Positions 1 to 11,700 of a stretch of 64,000 bases of DNA are shown piece after piece. Position 1 is the stretch's first letter. Every line of letters starts with the position of its first letter. The notes under the pieces are model-generated. The model saw only the letters and a list, made by a program, of their open reading frames with translations, was not told where the DNA came from and searched no databases. The position numbers and the translations under genes are program-made. Origin of the DNA: Serendipita indica DSM 11827 (Eukaryota; Basidiomycota; Agaricomycetes; Sebacinales; Serendipitaceae); NCBI GenBank assembly GCA_910890315.1, contig CAJVGD010000005.1, positions 248,001 to 312,000 on the forward strand, in the 5' to 3' direction.

Positions 1-322
1 TCAACCTTGCTCCCGACCGCTGCCAGAAATCTTGGGCGCCGAGCAACAGAGACGATAACGAGTGCTCAAAATTAGCAAGATTTCATAGTCACAGAGTGAA
101 AAGACTCTCCATTATCATTTCGCCGGATCGACCTAGCTCCGGCACAGAGCAAGAACCGTCATCTTATAATTTTCCAAGAAGACACACTCTATTTTTATTC
201 ATAACTATACTCGGGATGCTTTCTCGAGTAACGAAAACATCTTATACGGCGCGACGTCAGTATACTCGGCCAAGCGTATGATGTCTTATTCATAGTCGAT
301 AGTTTGCCGCACATATGCATCA
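1..322. other. Upstream region, no gene recognised
   Basis: No reading frame here resembles a known protein. The region lies just upstream of the peptidase gene and probably holds its promoter and 5' leader, or the end of a gene lying outside the window. Confidence 0.4.
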
Positions 323-2305
323 ATGTACCCACATGAGTTCGCTCAACCACATCCAACCTCTCATCCACATATGTTCAGTTCCTCTGAGGAGATAACGCCA
401 GGTAAGAAGCAGACAAACAAGTAATGATGAATGCTCATCATTTCAAGGAATCACAAAGGAAGAGTATCATCAACGGCGGAAACGACTTATAGATTCAATT
501 CCTGATTCAAGTCTCGTCATTCTTCGCGCAGCCAGTGTCAAGTACATGTCAAAGAATATCTTGTTCGTACACCCTAGGCTTGGAACGCAACGTCTAACTA
601 TTATTTTAGCTACCGCTTTCGCCAGGCCTCCGACTTCTGGTATCTCACCGGATTCGAAGAGCCCGATGCAACAGTCGTCTTGCGTGCGCTCCACATTCAT
701 GTCTGCGACAGATTCTGACTCTTTTCCTGCAGAAAAGGATAAATCCTCTCGGGGTTACCGCATGACGTTCTTCTGCGCAGAAAAACTCCGAAAAAGGAAC
801 TTTGGGAAGGACCTGTCGCCGGTTTGAACGGAGCAAAGAATTTCTTTGACGCTGACAAGGTATATTATTCGATTACTGAAAAAAGCAGACAGGATTGAGA
901 TCATGACAGGCATACACAATCGACAAACTACCCTCCAAACTAGCGCCAATGGTGTCTGCTTCGAACTATATCTATGCTGATCTTACATCACTTTCTCGCT
1001 ACAAACGATTACCTCCTACCAACGTGCGGTCGTGGTTCAACCCAGGCACAAATCTCTATCCACAGTCGAATACTCAGGGTAACGACGTAGATAGCATACT
1101 ACACGCCAACGGAGTCGAGAAATGCAGGGATCTGGGTAAGCATGTAGCAAAATTCCGATTGGTTAAAAGCCCGGCGGAGCAACGTCTCATGAAAGGTGCT
1201 GCACTGAGAAGCGCAAGAGCCCATGCAATGGTGTGTTGTCTCTGTCAAAATCGTTTGAAATCTTACTCCTTCTCTAGACGATGCAATTTGCGCGCCCAGG
1301 TCTTTCCGAGGCGGATCTAGAGGCTCACTTTCAATATATCTGCGCGGTATCCTTTGACGCAAAGGATGGGCTTGGGACGAACGGATGTCAGCGTCCCGCC
1401 TATGTACCCGTCGTAGCTTCTGGGTGGGTTCATATCTTGCATGGAGACGAAAATCAATGAGGATGTTGCAGGCGCAACGCGCTTACTATCCACCATACCA
1501 CAAATAACCAAGCCATCCAAAATGGTGAACTTGTACTCATTGACGCTGGTGGAGAATGGAAGTCAGTGATCCGGGAAGCGTCGTGGCATGTGGTTGACCC
1601 TTTTTAGTGGATATGCATCGGACATTACGCGCACGTTTCCTGTATCAGGAACGTTTACGCCAGCGCAAAGGGCCCTCTACCAGGCTGTTCTCAACGTCCA
1701 GAAACAATGCGTCTCGCTCCTCTGCACCGGTTCAACTGCACCTTCTGCATCAGATGCTTTATCTGGTATGTTTCCCTCGCAACTCGGATTCCTACGAAGC
1801 TAAGAGTCACGCAGGAGGGCAAGAGGCTAGGGTATCATTATCGGCGCTCCACCGGCTCTCCATCCGACTACTCACTGAAGAGCTAGTAAAGATTGGATTC
1901 AGCTTTAGCAGCTTTGGTCGCGAAGTTGAAGATATCCTGTACCCTCATCTTGTCGGTCACGGTGTGGGTATTGACTTGCACGAGTCGACGGGCATGAGTA
2001 GCGAAGAGTACGCATCCGACTACCATTCGACTTTGTTCTGATGCATAGACAGGCTTCTCGCTGGACAGGTCGTGACGGTCGAACCTGGCGTATATGTCCC
2101 AGCCGACAACCGCTTCCCTCGCGAGTTTCACAATATCGGCATTCGCATCGAGGACGAAGTCTTGATTCAAAAGGATCATGGGGTCGTCCTCTCTGTTGAC
2201 GCTCCAAAGGAAGTGAGTGAACCCTCCGAACAAAGCGCACGCACTCAACAAAACCAGATTGTTGACGTGGAAGCAACTTGTCAAGGGCTCGTGCATATCA
2301 AGTGA
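323..2305 (+). CDS. ICP55: X-Pro aminopeptidase, mitochondrial ICP55 / XPNPEP3 type (M24B)
   Basis: This is a metallo-aminopeptidase of the M24B (pita-bread) family. Yeast ICP55 trims one residue from imported mitochondrial proteins after the processing peptidase has cut. Exons read by eye: 323-401, 448-562, from 610, and further short exons to 2305. Family blocks in order are FRQASDFWYLTGFEEPDA (about 612-665), a block near 1150-1230 containing LRLVKSPAE-like FRLVKSPAEQ, LIDAGGEW plus YASDITRTFPVSG (metal-ligand aspartates, 1530-1650), HLVGHGVGIDLHES (1950-1990) and TVEPGVYVP followed by IRIEDEV (2070-2160). The last two carry the remaining metal ligands. I chose the ATG at 323 because it is in frame with the conserved N-terminal stretch, but a targeting presequence is not obvious and an upstream exon may be missing. 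The run of five A at 781-785 leaves the frame one base short of the conserved block TPKKELWEGPVAG, so the gene carries a frameshift or an assembly error. It is convergent with the next gene. Confidence 0.88.
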
Positions 2306-2682
2306 CGCTCGTCTCGAAAAGGCCATTTCTGTAAAGTACCTTGTGAATAGCTACGAAAAGACATGGTAGAGAAAAGACATGACAGCGACAGAAAACACAA
2401 AAAATCTTTTGGCTGGACAAAAAGCCATGTACACGATTCCCAATTTGTCAGAGGCGAAAACGGAGTTTTGGAATGACAAGTCCGCAGAGAATCTTCGACA
2501 ACGATACTCTAGATAGATGCTAGTATATAGGCAGGTAAATATGGAGAAAGGCGGGGGAGGGGCGCCTCGCGTGCACTCGCACGGAGCCCATGCACCAAGG
2601 AAAAGGATTCGTGCTCTACAAAGGCTCTTTGTAGAAAAAGAGTGATACCATGATGGGAAAAGAGGGAAAAGGGGGGGATACA

Positions 2683-5600
2683 TCACATGCCCCTCGACGG
2701 CTTTCTCGTCACTCTCGACCGCTTATTTGGCGGCCCATCAGGATTGGTATCAATCGTATTCTTGCGCTTCGTCGACGCTTTTTCCTTTTCAGCCGCCGAC
2801 GCCTTTGTAGGCGACCCAGGCGCGGTACCACCTTTTTTACCCGACGGTGGCTTGGAGCTAATCGTCGGGCTGACAGAGGCCCCCGCAGCTGCACCTGCAG
2901 CCGTACTCGCTCCTGCGCCCGCCGCAGTCGGTTTTTGGTTCGGTGTTGAGTGGGTGCTATTGCTCATGGCATTATTGCTCGTTGATGCCGACGCCAGGTC
3001 CATGTACGGATCCTCCTTTTTCGGAAAGTGACCAAAGCCGATTGTCGGATCCGAGGCGGAGACATAACCCTCACTCCCTTCAGGCAACGGTACCGAATAG
3101 GCCATTGTGTGCATAAACGAATGGTGATCCATCATGACACTCTGCGCCAATTCTCGCATAGCGTCTATATGGGATCCAATCAGGAGATATATTCATTGAG
3201 GATAGAGAAGAGACGCACGACTTGGCGGAATGTGAAAGTTGCCTTCGTGTTGTATAATAGGCACAAGAGCATGCATACCCTCTGCGAATTCAACCATTCG
3301 CATTGCCATACTAGGTAAACCATGCGAATTTGGCGGCTCTTCCGGAATCTTGCACTCCGCCGGTGGCGCGTCGGCTCTCGCCGTCTTCGGGTCGTAGCCA
3401 TACGCTTGCTGTCGCAATAGGTCGATGTCGATGTACTTGGAGCTATACGCCGAGTCAAAGATCATTTCTTCAATCTTGACCATGTACGGTATCGGTGCAC
3501 GTCCTGCCTCCAACTCGGGCGAGGAATCGTCTGGTGGACGTTGAGGCAGCATCGGAACAGTTTTGCACTTTGCGCGAAGCTGCCCGACAAGTTCTATAAT
3601 ATACCCATTCGAGTAGTGCATTGGCCACCGAGCAGTTTGACAAGTGACATAATTGTCCTGAGTCTCAGCCGGTCCGTCGAGGTTGAGCGACATTCGGTAA
3701 ATCTCCGATTGGGACAAGGTTGTAAAGAAACGAATCAATAACCCGTATGGAAGTCTCACTGAAAAAGGAAACGTCAGCAAAGACAGAAACTGTACAGCGA
3801 ACAAACCAGACCAAACGCGTTTGTGCTGGGCTTGCTGGGATCTTGGACTCGTATTCGAAGGCTAGCATCTTCCGTAAAGTGATCCGCGAGCAGCCTGGGC
3901 CAATACGACTCGTCACGCTGGTAAAATGATGAGTTTCAGAGGCGCATTGATTCCACCAGAGACATACGCCAGGAATTGACCGTGGATCCTTGTTGCTATT
4001 GATCGCCTTGCTAAACTGTAGTAAACGCATTGTGCCAAACTGAAGACGGCTGAAGACGAATTAGTACAGCCCTACCACCTTGGCTGAAGGCTCACAGATT
4101 TGGCGATCCTCCATGTATGCTCTGAAAGTTCATCTCGGTAATAGTCGACACCTCTGGAGGTAACATTTGGATATTCGTAGGGGAGGATGACGCTCGACAC
4201 CATCCATAGCCTCATTAGCGCTATGAGGTGCCGTAGACTGCGGTCGGATATTCGGTGTCGACGTAGCCGAAGACCTTGCAGCCGTCGTTGGTTGAGGTGG
4301 TGGTGGTTGTCCTCCTACGCCCGATGAACCCTGTGGATAACCCGCCCCGCCCGTATGCTGAGGTGTAAGCGGAGGAGGACCTCCTAGCGAACCTCCGGTA
4401 TGTTGTGAGATGAGCGGTTGCGCATCCCCCGTCAGCTGAGGCTGAAGCGGAGTCGGCTGGCCAAGGTGTCCCGGGACCATTCGTGGTCCCGGTTGCATTT
4501 GGGGTTGCATAGAGACTGGACCAGATGCACCAGGATGTGGAGGTAAACTCGTGTATCGCACACCGTCCATCGGTCCTTGAGCACCGGGGCCCATTGTCGG
4601 TTGGGGGTTCATCTGCTGGTCTCCTACAGCCTGCGCAGGCGTAGTTCTGAAATAGGCCGGGTTGACACCTCCTGGTGGAGGGGGTCCTGTCATGGACATG
4701 CTAGGCATCGACGCGACACGGTGTAATGCTTGTGGAGATGGCTGAACGGAGTTCTGCAGGTCGACATGTTGCATTCGAGGAGTCTGGCTTTGTGGTGGTT
4801 GTGTCGCTGTCCCAGGTCGGCCCGTTGGGGTAGGTGCTCGGGCCACTGCAAACCAATTAACATTGTTTCATTCACAAGTCAATTTACTTACTTCGTGAGC
4901 CAGGTGTGCCTGCACTGGCGGGTGTCGCCACAGTACTGGCATTTCCAGCATGTGGACTCGCATTTCGAGGACTCGAGGCGGTCATTGGACCTGCTAGGGA
5001 GCCTTGGTATAACGTATGTTAATCGCATGTAGGGTAGTGGATAGGAATAGACATACCCGGTTGCTTTCGTGGCGATTGCTGGATCATGACGGGTTGTCCT
5101 TGCGGGGGCATCCCACCGGGTGGTGGACCATAGCCTGGAGGAAGCATGACGGGCTGACCAGCCATGGAATGAGGGCCAGGAGGACCGCCCATGGTCATTA
5201 CAGATGTTCCAGGCTGCATTGATTGTGGACCGCGAAATGCTCTCATTCCTGGTGGCATAGAGGCCATTGGGATGCCCATTGGATATGAGCCTGGCTGGGG
5301 GGGTCTCTGCATTCCTGGCATTGGTCCTGGCATTCCCCGGCCCATTGCCTGCGGGTGCGGCGCATAGCGGACTTGGGGACCACCTGGGGGCTGCGCACCA
5401 GCATTCATCGGAGGTGGTACACCTTGCATATGTTGTAACTGACCAGGACCGGCGACCATGGGCCGTGCGACGCCTGGTCCAGCTTGGTAGTAGAGTGGTT
5501 GTGCGCTTGGGGGACCTGGGAGACCACCGGGGCCTGGTACAAGTCTTGTCATGACACCTTGTGGCATTGGCTGGGGGACATAACCGCCGCCATAGGCCAT

Positions 5601-5717
5601 CTGCGAAGGTTGTGGTGGACCTCCAGGAGCGGTGGGCTGAACCATGCCGCCGTTGACTGGGAGCAGCTGGTTTGGATTTCCAAGTCCCTGTGCAGTTGCT
5701 TGTCTCCCATTCATCAT
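2683..5717 (-). CDS. LIM-binding-domain transcriptional co-regulator (LDB/SEUSS/Mfg1/PtaB-like)
   Basis: This is a nuclear adaptor. In yeasts and Aspergillus, relatives (Mfg1, PtaB) work with Flo8/SomA-type factors in filamentation and adhesion. The first third (5717-4130) is Pro/Gln/Gly/Met-rich low complexity. The central LIM-binding domain starts about 4030 with MRLLQFSKAIN and continues through YWPRLLADHFTEDASLRI, LPYGLLIRFFTTLSQSEIYR and MHYSNGYIIELVGQL, then PYMVKIEEMIFDSAYSSKYI at about 3490-3440. The C-terminal tail (3159-2683) is Ser/Ala/Lys-rich and ends in a basic stretch (RVTRKPSRGM), likely nuclear-localising. Introns are seen near 5056-5010, 4890-4850, 4095-4040, 3950-3910, 3790-3745 and 3190-3160. 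The tandem ATG at 5717/5714 is the only sensible start. Near 4190 the best continuation (NIQMLPPEVSTITEMNF, then a gtgagc donor) is out of frame with the upstream Pro-rich exon, so there is a missed splice or a single-base error. Family assignment rests on the domain blocks and their order. Confidence 0.82.
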
Positions 5718-6126
5718 TGTTTTTTCGACTCTTCAGCCGTCGTCCAGCGTTGCGCGTGGTCCAACCTCTTTCCTCTGCTCGTTTTTCTCAAAAGGGGCAC
5801 GTGCTGGTCACTCTACGCTGTTTTTTGGAAACAATCAGCGTCTCTGCAGGTGCTCTCCAACGCTGCCCTTGCCCGCCGTGCTCAACTCGTCGTTGACACG
5901 ATTCAGTCAGCTGCTCGCCGCGGTGTTGTTGACTGGGCCTTGCAGATTAATGGTTCGTCTGGAAAAGGTACAATGGCTCAGCGCAGACACTGGAGCCCTT
6001 CCAGGTGCCCGGAGCAACGATACGGTCGAGATCAACCTTTGGTTATATATGCATATTATTATCAGTGCATAGCTCACAATCACTCTTCCTATCCGTTATC
6101 TATACATACAATCGTCCATGCGATTA
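5718..6126. other. Intergenic, likely promoter of the LIM-binding gene
   Basis: No coding frame of its own is supported. The region is pyrimidine-rich just upstream of the minus-strand ATG at 5717, as in many basidiomycete promoters. Long plus-strand frames that run through it are antisense shadows of the Pro-rich exon. Confidence 0.4.
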
Positions 6127-8014
6127 TCACCGCTTTGTGCTCAGTGGCATCGGCGACGGCATCGTCTCAATGCCTGCAATTCGCCTCGCGAGCGCCTCCA
6201 ATTCATCCACCTCTTCCTCTTCCACAATCGTATCCCCAGTCGGGTTTGCATGGAAGCCCAATCCACCCCCCGGTCGATTTATCCACGCCGCCGACGACCG
6301 GCCTTCTCTCCTCAACACCATGACACGCTCAAACAGCCGTTCTAGCGTCTCCTGGTCCAACGGTATCATCCCCCTCCGAGCTTCGCTCACCAGTTCGGAA
6401 ACGGTCAAATACGATGGTGGGGGCGGACTCCATGCAGGCAACACCTCTTGCTCTGTTGCAACCACAGAAGGCGTCGTCGCCACAGAGGAGGTGACATGTG
6501 TGCTCCGCGACGAATGAGTTCCCGTCGGTCTCGACTCGTACGCGGGAGATGGTGTCGTTGGATTCTCCACCCTCGGCAGCCCAATCGTTCGAAGGGCGAC
6601 GGTCGGAGGATCGACCGACTCTGCAACTGGAGGCTGCATGAAGTTGATATCTTCCTGAGATATAGCCACGCTACTATCTATCGGTGACCGCAGAGGCATT
6701 TCGTCAATCCCGCCGGAGAGCACTGGATTGTGTACGTTAACCCCCTTTGCAAAATTAGAACAGCCCATCGTACCTCCTTTTCGATCCACGTTTCTTGATT
6801 TCTTTCGCTTCTTTTGCCGTTTCCATCGCCAGAATATCAATCCGCTTAGGCCAAACAGCGTGAACAGCGCCCCTATTACGATAACGGTTATATAGAGACC
6901 CCAGGATTTGCCCTTGACGGATGGCGTCGAGTATCTTATTACGTTAGTTTTAGACTTTTAGGGCAATGCGCTTACAAAATGTAATCGAGATCAAACGTCC
7001 CACCAGCAAGCGTGATATTCATTGTGCTCCCTGGCGTGACGGACATTTGACCAGATGACCAGAGTATGGCCTGCACCAAGCTATCGTTGAGATACGACCT
7101 CCGAATTCCGTAATTGTTGAGATAGGTAATCTGGTTGTTTGAAGGAAACGTAATATTCAACGTCGCGCCTTCCCTCGAAAGAGTTCCAAACAGCCTGTGC
7201 AGAATAAGATGCCAGTCTACGCACCCCAGTTTCACTCACCAGAGAGTCGACACGTCTTGCGTAAACGTCAAAGAGACACTTGCGCCAACAACATTTGTAG
7301 ACGCCAAAGTTTGACCATATGCAAACGAAGCATTCCTCGACAGTTTCCAGTCTCCCGTAGAGTAGTTGAGAGCGGTATTGTCCATGATATGCCGATCCAA
7401 CGGTGCCACCGTCGCAGAGATACCGTACATATTCGGGGCTATGTAGGTATCACCAGAAGTGCCAATTCTAGATTATAATCATTAAATTTGACATTCGTCG
7501 TGAATGAATCCCGTACGTGAGGCCACCAAACCCAAATACGTCGCTCGCATTCGTGTTGGTATAGGAGAAGTGGATTTGATGGTCTTCATCTGAACCCTGA
7601 ACAAAATATTCGGCCAATCCAGGCTTGAAACTTGACTCTCTCGTATTGCCGGTCCGGTATACGTCGGATAGATTCACGTATTGGTTCCCATTAAACCAGA
7701 GGCCCATATCACCTTCATAAGGCGGCGAAAAGTGAATACTAAAGTTGAAACCTATATGCACACCGAGAGATACATAAGCAGGCCGCCAATATTCAAAAGT
7801 TCCAGTTTGGGCACGCACCACGAAAGAGAAAATAAAACGAGCCGCTGTTCGTAGCGGTCATAATCGTCGGATCAGACGTCGCATTTTTCCATTCTTGATC
7901 GTATTGAAATAGCGAGCTCGTCGCGGGGATAAAGACGCTGGCGGCGAGCGTCGTCTGGACCAGCAAAATCGCCCATATCACCGAAATCCAAGCAAAAACC
8001 GGTCGACCGACCAT
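6127..8014 (-). CDS. Single-pass membrane protein, transmembrane cluster family, PPSY tail (member 1)
   Basis: The start is ATG 8014, followed by a signal sequence (FAWISVIWAILLV...TLAAS). Exon 1 ends in the family's FYFLFRG block, the common first intron site. The first ectodomain (about 7815-7480) contains FSIHFSPP, MGLWFNGNQY and the DEDHQIHFSY block. The second (about 7470-6970) contains DNTALNYSTGDW, VGASVSLTF and the membrane-proximal GGTFDLDYIL block. A single hydrophobic helix (near 6900-6830) is followed by a basic stop-transfer WRWKRQKKRKKSR. The tail contains LPAWSPPPPSYLTVSEL with a PPxY motif, the helix LERLFERVMVLRREG and the family end motif ELEALARRIAGIE. The ectodomain lobes resemble the beta-sandwich repeats common in Agaricomycete membrane proteins of unknown function. 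It is a presumed surface protein; no ligand or enzymatic residues can be named. Confidence 0.75.
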
Positions 8015-8231
8015 CCAGGCATGTAGTGGTCGGGAAAAAGAGTCGAGGGCAACGCGGCACAAGGGTTTCGAGGGTTCATTTGGCTAAAGTCCGTTGCCTT
8101 CTGCGCTGAGAATCGTATCCTGATGTCAATATAGCCTTTCTATAATTACAGAATAAGCATTTAGGACGTTGGAGGATGGACGCTCGTGGCGGTAGCAACA
8201 AAGTGGCAATAACCGTCAAAGTGGCTTGTCA

Positions 8232-9851
8232 TCAAACGAGGTGAGTACAATCTACTATCATAATTCGACCATCTTCGCCTCCCAAAATATGCTTCCAACC
8301 GTACCCAGCTTGGGCCGAAAAGACAAAGTCGTGGGATAAGGGATACAAAAGATCCTCTTTGGTGTCGAACTCCACCGAGAAGACCATGTTATTTAAAGAG
8401 TGCAAATTTGCATAACACCGTCGTTCAGGCCGACGGTTGAGCCAGCGGACATCTGGAGGAGTCGTGCATTGCTGACCACTGGGTATCTCCCATACATGAT
8501 CACTCCAGTACACGTACTGACCAGCTTCATCCGTGGACATGAATGCCAAGGGTGATTTTAAATTCATGGGCAGTGTCCCCTCACACAGGAGCCGTGCCGG
8601 CGAGGAGTCTGGAGCCTCCAAATCGAGATCATATACCCGCATAGCAAAGTTGTAAAGCTCTCCCAGAACGATCCACCATGGATGACCAGGGACGCCGTCC
8701 AGAACGTGAATCCCAATGGCCTTGATTTCGGGAATCTTTCGTTGAACGTGGACTCGAGTATGCCGGTTCCACATATGGATCGCGTATGGCTCCTCGAGAG
8801 CTAGGATAATGCTATCGTTGGCAGAGGATATTTGGACTTTGCGCAGCTTGCCCTCGCAGAGCTGAACTGGGTCCAGCACCAGTTCACCCATCGTCACGTC
8901 CCATATGCACAACCGTCCGTCCTCAGAGACACTGGCTGATCTTTCCATCGTTTGAAAACGCGATCGATGTGACTGGTAGGACGTGCCCAGGGCCAGCTAC
9001 GGGCTGAGGCGAAGGATGCGGATCCTGGATGAGGATCGTCCCCTTTGAATGCCCAGACACTATTCTTTTGCCATCTGGGGTGAACAAAACGACCGAAACA
9101 GATCCCTCTCGTCCTATCAGCGGGCTTTCGTGGATCAATCCAGCTTCTCGATCCCAGACATAGAGAAGCGAATTGCCAAACACCACGGTCGCATCGTCTG
9201 GGGAGATGCAGATTGCAGACGCCGGGGATATTGGTTGAGATTTAGATACAAGCTCTCCAGCCTCCCAGTTCCAAACATAAATAGCGTCTGCGGCAGAAAC
9301 CAGAGTGCTTGACATTGTGGAGAATGCCATGCATGTAATATTAGTGTTGAGGGCATGGCAAAGAATCCGTGTTGGGTTATCAGAACTCTCGAAAGGGATT
9401 CGCCATATATGAATAGCCTTGTCTTGAACAACGGCGAGATTGTTAGAGTCGGGAGTATATTGAAAGCCTCCTTGCCTCAATGGATGCTGAAGTATCAGCG
9501 TCGAGCCAGCTCCGGGCCCAGTCTCGATATCAAGGCAACGGATGACCGACGGCAAGCCCTCCTTGTAAATAGCAAGCTTGAGCCCACATGGGGAAATGAG
9601 CATAGAGGTGAGATCCATGATCTCATATGTCCAACCGAGATATTGATACGTTCTCAGATCCCAGAGGAGTACAGCATTGAAGGTGTCTGCGATGTCTACC
9701 TCTATCACTGAAATGAGAGTTTTGCCATCCGATGAGCAACCTATCCCAAAGACTTGCCTATGCTCTGGATCTGGGTATGTATTGATGATCTCCGGGTCTG
9801 TTATTCCCGGTATATGAATCTTCCCAAGTGTGTCCTTCTTCAGCCTAGTTA
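8232..9851 (-). pseudogene. NACHT-WD40 STAND gene, 3' segment (WD repeats), cut off by the KDZ transposon
   Basis: These are degenerate WD40 repeats, for example AVLLWDLRTYQYLGW, AIHIWRIPFE, AIYVWNWEAGELV, LLYVWDREAGLIHESPL, VSGHSKGTILIQD and RLCIWDVTMGELV. The segment joins the NACHT segment at 22950-25704 on the far side of the transposon. The deduced junction is in frame if one TA dinucleotide is counted once (ATG GTA ACT AGG). Near 8945 the frame changes by one base in the middle of a WD repeat (FSNDGK then ASVSEDGRLCIWD), a second lesion or an assembly error. WD40 arrays of such proteins act as the sensor end of fungal STAND (HET-like) proteins. The gene cannot give its full product in this allele. 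The minus-strand frame starting at 10014 is the transposon end read through and is not a gene start. Confidence 0.8.
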
Positions 9852-11700
9852 GCCGTCGATAAGTAAATTTGCTTATTTGCGCTAGGAAAAAAACTGCAAA
9901 TTTACGCTCATAGAGGTGTCTGTCACGAGCGCTTGATGGATTAAACGTTTTGAATATAAAGGCTAATAATATATGTGAAATCGTTTTCACCTCAAGCACG
10001 GATGAAGAACCCACAATAGATGGTGACTGAGGCTGAATCCGTCGCGTAATTCACCATGATGGAGAAACCGCAAACTGGATACTGGGTTTCGGATTTCTCT
10101 GTATTTCACACGCACCCTGTCCGTCAGTCTCGCCTTCCCCATCTTGGTACTACTTCCTAGGCAGGCTTAGCGGGGACTTTCAGCGCTCGACCAGAGTTAA
10201 GGATTTTGTCCATACTTCGTGATGAGCTCTGTCATGAAATTTAGGCGCTTAGCGCATCTATCATCACTAGAAGACGTGAAATTTACCGTCTGCTACAACT
10301 CTGTATTGATATGGGAACCTCTGTCATTTAGAATTTAGGTGCCTAGCCCGTCAATTTCATCCGGCGGCATAGACTCTATTGTCTATCATTCCGGGATTGC
10401 CGTGTGGGATGCTTCATCACGAAGAATTCAGGTGCTCGGCTCATCTGTCATCGTTCAGAGACCAGAATTCACCGTCCGTCATACTCAACAATGTTGTGCG
10501 GTGATGCTCTGTCACCAAGAATTTAGCCTTTGGACCATCCGTCATCACAAAATAACGTAGAATATGCTATCCTGTCATACTCAGTGTCGCTGTGTGAGAA
10601 TCTCTGTCATGATAAACTGAGCCATCTCGCTCGTCTGTCATGGTTCGGAGACCCGGTTTGCCGTCTGTCATACTTGGTACTGTCGTGCCGCAGCACTCTA
10701 TTATGAAGAGTTTTGGCCCATCAGTTATCGCGAAATGATGTAGAATCTACCATCCCATCATATTTGGTATCGCCTATGTTAGAGTCTCCGTCATGATAAA
10801 TTTGGGCATCTCGCTCATCTGCCATGGTTCGGAGACCCAGAATTCGCTATCTGTCATACTCAGTATTGTTGTACGGCAATGCTCTGTCACAAATAATTTA
10901 GGCTTTTGGCCCATCTGTCATTACAAAACGACATAGAATATATTATCCCATCATACTCAGTGCCGCTGTCTCTGTCATGATAAATTTTGGGCATCTCGCT
11001 CATCTGTCATGGTTTGGAGACCCAGATTCGCCGTCTGTCATACTCGGTACTGTCGAGCGGCAACACTGTATCATGAAGAATTAGGGTTTTTGGCACATCT
11101 GTTATCGCGAAATGATGTAGAATCCATCATCTCGTCATTCTCAGTGCCGCTTTCTCCGTCATGATAAATTTGGGCATCTTGCTCATCTGTCATGGTTCGG
11201 AGACCCACGATTCGCCGTCTGTTATTCTCAGTCCTGTCGTGCGGCAACACTCTGTCACGAAGAATTTAGGCTTTTAGCCCTCTGTCATCACGAAACGACA
11301 TAGAATCTATCATCCCATCATATTCAGTGCCGCTTTCTGTCATGATAGATTTGGGCATCTCGCTCATCTGTCATGGTTCGGAGACCCAGAATTTGCCGTC
11401 AATCATACTCGGTACTGTCGAGCGGCAACACTGTATCATGAAGAATTAGGGTTTTTGGCGCATCTTTTATCGCGAAATGATGTAGAATCCATCATCCCGT
11501 CGTACTCAGTGCCGCTTTCTCCGTCATGATAAATTTGGGCATCTCGCTCATCTGTCATAGTTCGGACGCCCACAATTCGCCGTCTATCATTCTCAATCCT
11601 GTCGTGCGGTAACACTCTGTCACGAAGAATTTAGGCTTCTAGCCCTCTGTCATCGCAAAACGTTGTAGAACCTACCATCTGTCATGCTATGTGGGACCTC
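9852..11700 (+). repeat. Left terminal inverted repeat of the KDZ element
   Basis: The outer ~600 bp (9852-10450) is unique sequence and the rest is a tandem array. The outer ~1.44 kb mirrors 21510-22949 closely. The inner edge (about 11640-11700, ending CCATCTGTCATGCTATGTGG) also matches the inner edge of the right arm. The left arm is therefore longer only because it has two extra array units. Confidence 0.88.
10430..11640 (+). repeat. Tandem ~185-bp subterminal repeats, 7 units
   Basis: The landmark TGGTTCGGAGACCC (with small variants) recurs at 10451, 10641, 10825, 11010, 11193, 11374 and 11558, spaced 181-190 bp. Each unit also contains several copies of the short word CTGTCAT and of GTCATGATAAATTTGGGCAT. 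Arrays of subterminal words are typical transposase-binding regions, so that role is inferred. Confidence 0.88.

Noticed and set aside
5484-6323. Long plus-strand open frame of 279 codons
   Set aside because: Antisense to the Pro/Gln-rich exon of the LIM-binding gene and to the promoter side; composition is that of a shadow frame with no protein motif.
8923-10014. ATG near 10014 as the start of an independent WD40 gene
   Set aside because: The first ~55 codons lie in the KDZ terminal repeat, and the WD part is the continuation of the NACHT gene.
10430-11640. CRISPR-like array
   Set aside because: Regular ~185-bp units without short direct repeats and unique spacers; eukaryotic context; mirrored at the other transposon end.
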